DNA of 5,472 nt, from contig JBNKEI010000196.1 of assembly GCA_050288705.1 (NCBI GenBank), positions 1 to 5,472 of the forward strand, given 5' to 3'. This DNA is from JBNKEI01 sp050288705 (lineage in GTDB: Bacteria; Myxococcota; Myxococcia; Myxococcales; UBA5297). Numbering within the stretch: the first letter of the stretch is position 1; each line of letters opens with the position of its first letter. The position numbers were made by a program, and so were the translations under genes. Positions 5,447 through 5,472 of this stretch are shown in pieces. The notes under the pieces were generated by a model, which ran no database searches, was not told where the DNA came from, and saw nothing but the letters and a program-made list of their open reading frames with translations.

Positions 5447-5472
5447 GTCATTCCCGCTTTCGCGGGAATGAC
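5447..5472. repeat. Perfect palindromic dispersed repeat (dRS3-like)
   Basis: GTCATTCCCGC (5447-5457) and GCGGGAATGAC (5462-5472) are perfect 11-bp arms around a TTTC loop, which reads GAAA on the minus strand, a stable GNRA-type tetraloop. The core ATTCCC-8N-GGGAAT fits the dRS3 pattern of Neisseria, and similar elements are widespread in proteobacteria. It lies about 290 bases upstream of the first operon gene and ends exactly at the window edge, so a longer element is possible. Confidence 0.75.

Larger units (their letters stand above)
5157..5472. other. Upstream region of the operon, no supportable gene
   Basis: This stretch should contain the operon promoter and leader on the minus strand. 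I see no convincing sigma-70 -35/-10 pair and no conserved protein in any frame. It contains a 13-base odd palindrome TTCTTGTCAAGAA (5297-5309), a possible dispersed repeat (5311-5345), a very short plus-strand reading frame with a strong ribosome binding site (5223-5267), and the terminal palindrome (5447-5472). The rest of a typical aryl polyene cluster is not visible here. Confidence 0.5.

Noticed and set aside
4747..5451. A 234-codon minus-strand frame overlapping the first ketosynthase and its upstream region
   Set aside because: Most of it is the first ketosynthase read in another frame, and the upstream part looks like translated intergenic repeat sequence with no recognisable domain.

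Overview
This 5,472-base window looks bacterial, most likely proteobacterial (gamma- or betaproteobacterium), at roughly 50% GC by eye. The lineage guess rests on three things: an aryl-polyene-type gene set, a dispersed palindrome of the GTCATTCCCGC type at the right edge, and a CRISPR repeat ending in ATTGAAAC. No ribosomal RNA, tRNA or phylogenetic marker gene is present, so the assignment is tentative.

Layout from left to right. Positions 1-179 are the end of a CRISPR array: three 33-bp repeats, two complete spacers and a piece of a third. The conserved ATTGAAAC end lies on the minus strand, so the array should be transcribed right to left. The leader should therefore lie just right of position 179, and the array continues beyond the left edge. 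Positions 180-744 are non-coding. They hold the presumed leader, a run of alternately complementary GCGAACC/GGTTCGC segments (226-352), and two hairpins near 633-683 that may end transcription of the neighbouring operon. Positions 745-5156 are five tightly packed minus-strand genes. Positions 5157-5472 are the region upstream of that operon, with small palindromes and a dispersed repeat, but no gene I can support.

In transcription order (right to left) the operon encodes a ketosynthase, a chain length factor lacking the ketosynthase cysteine, a short hotdog dehydratase, an SDR ketoreductase and a second ketosynthase. Gene junctions overlap by 4 bases (GTGA, ATGA) or are separated by 4 or 6 bases, so translation is probably coupled. 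This is the elongation core of a highly reducing type II polyketide/fatty-acid-like system. The order matches the ApeO-ApeC-ApeP-ApeQ-ApeR group of aryl polyene pigment clusters and is related to the xanthomonadin and flexirubin systems. The KS/CLF pair would condense malonyl-ACP with the growing chain. The ketoreductase and dehydratase would then process each unit to a trans double bond, and since no enoyl reductase is present the product would be a polyene. Acyl carrier proteins, starter ligase, acyltransferases, second dehydratase and export genes are not in the window, and none could be recognised in the sequence visible upstream.

The most useful second looks are: a GTG start with a clear ribosome binding site that shortens the dehydratase; the CRISPR leader lying downstream of, and co-oriented with, the operon; a handle-altering mutation in the middle repeat; the multi-segment complementary structure in the leader; and Thr in place of the usual catalytic Asn in the reductase. 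I found no clear evidence of an entirely new system.
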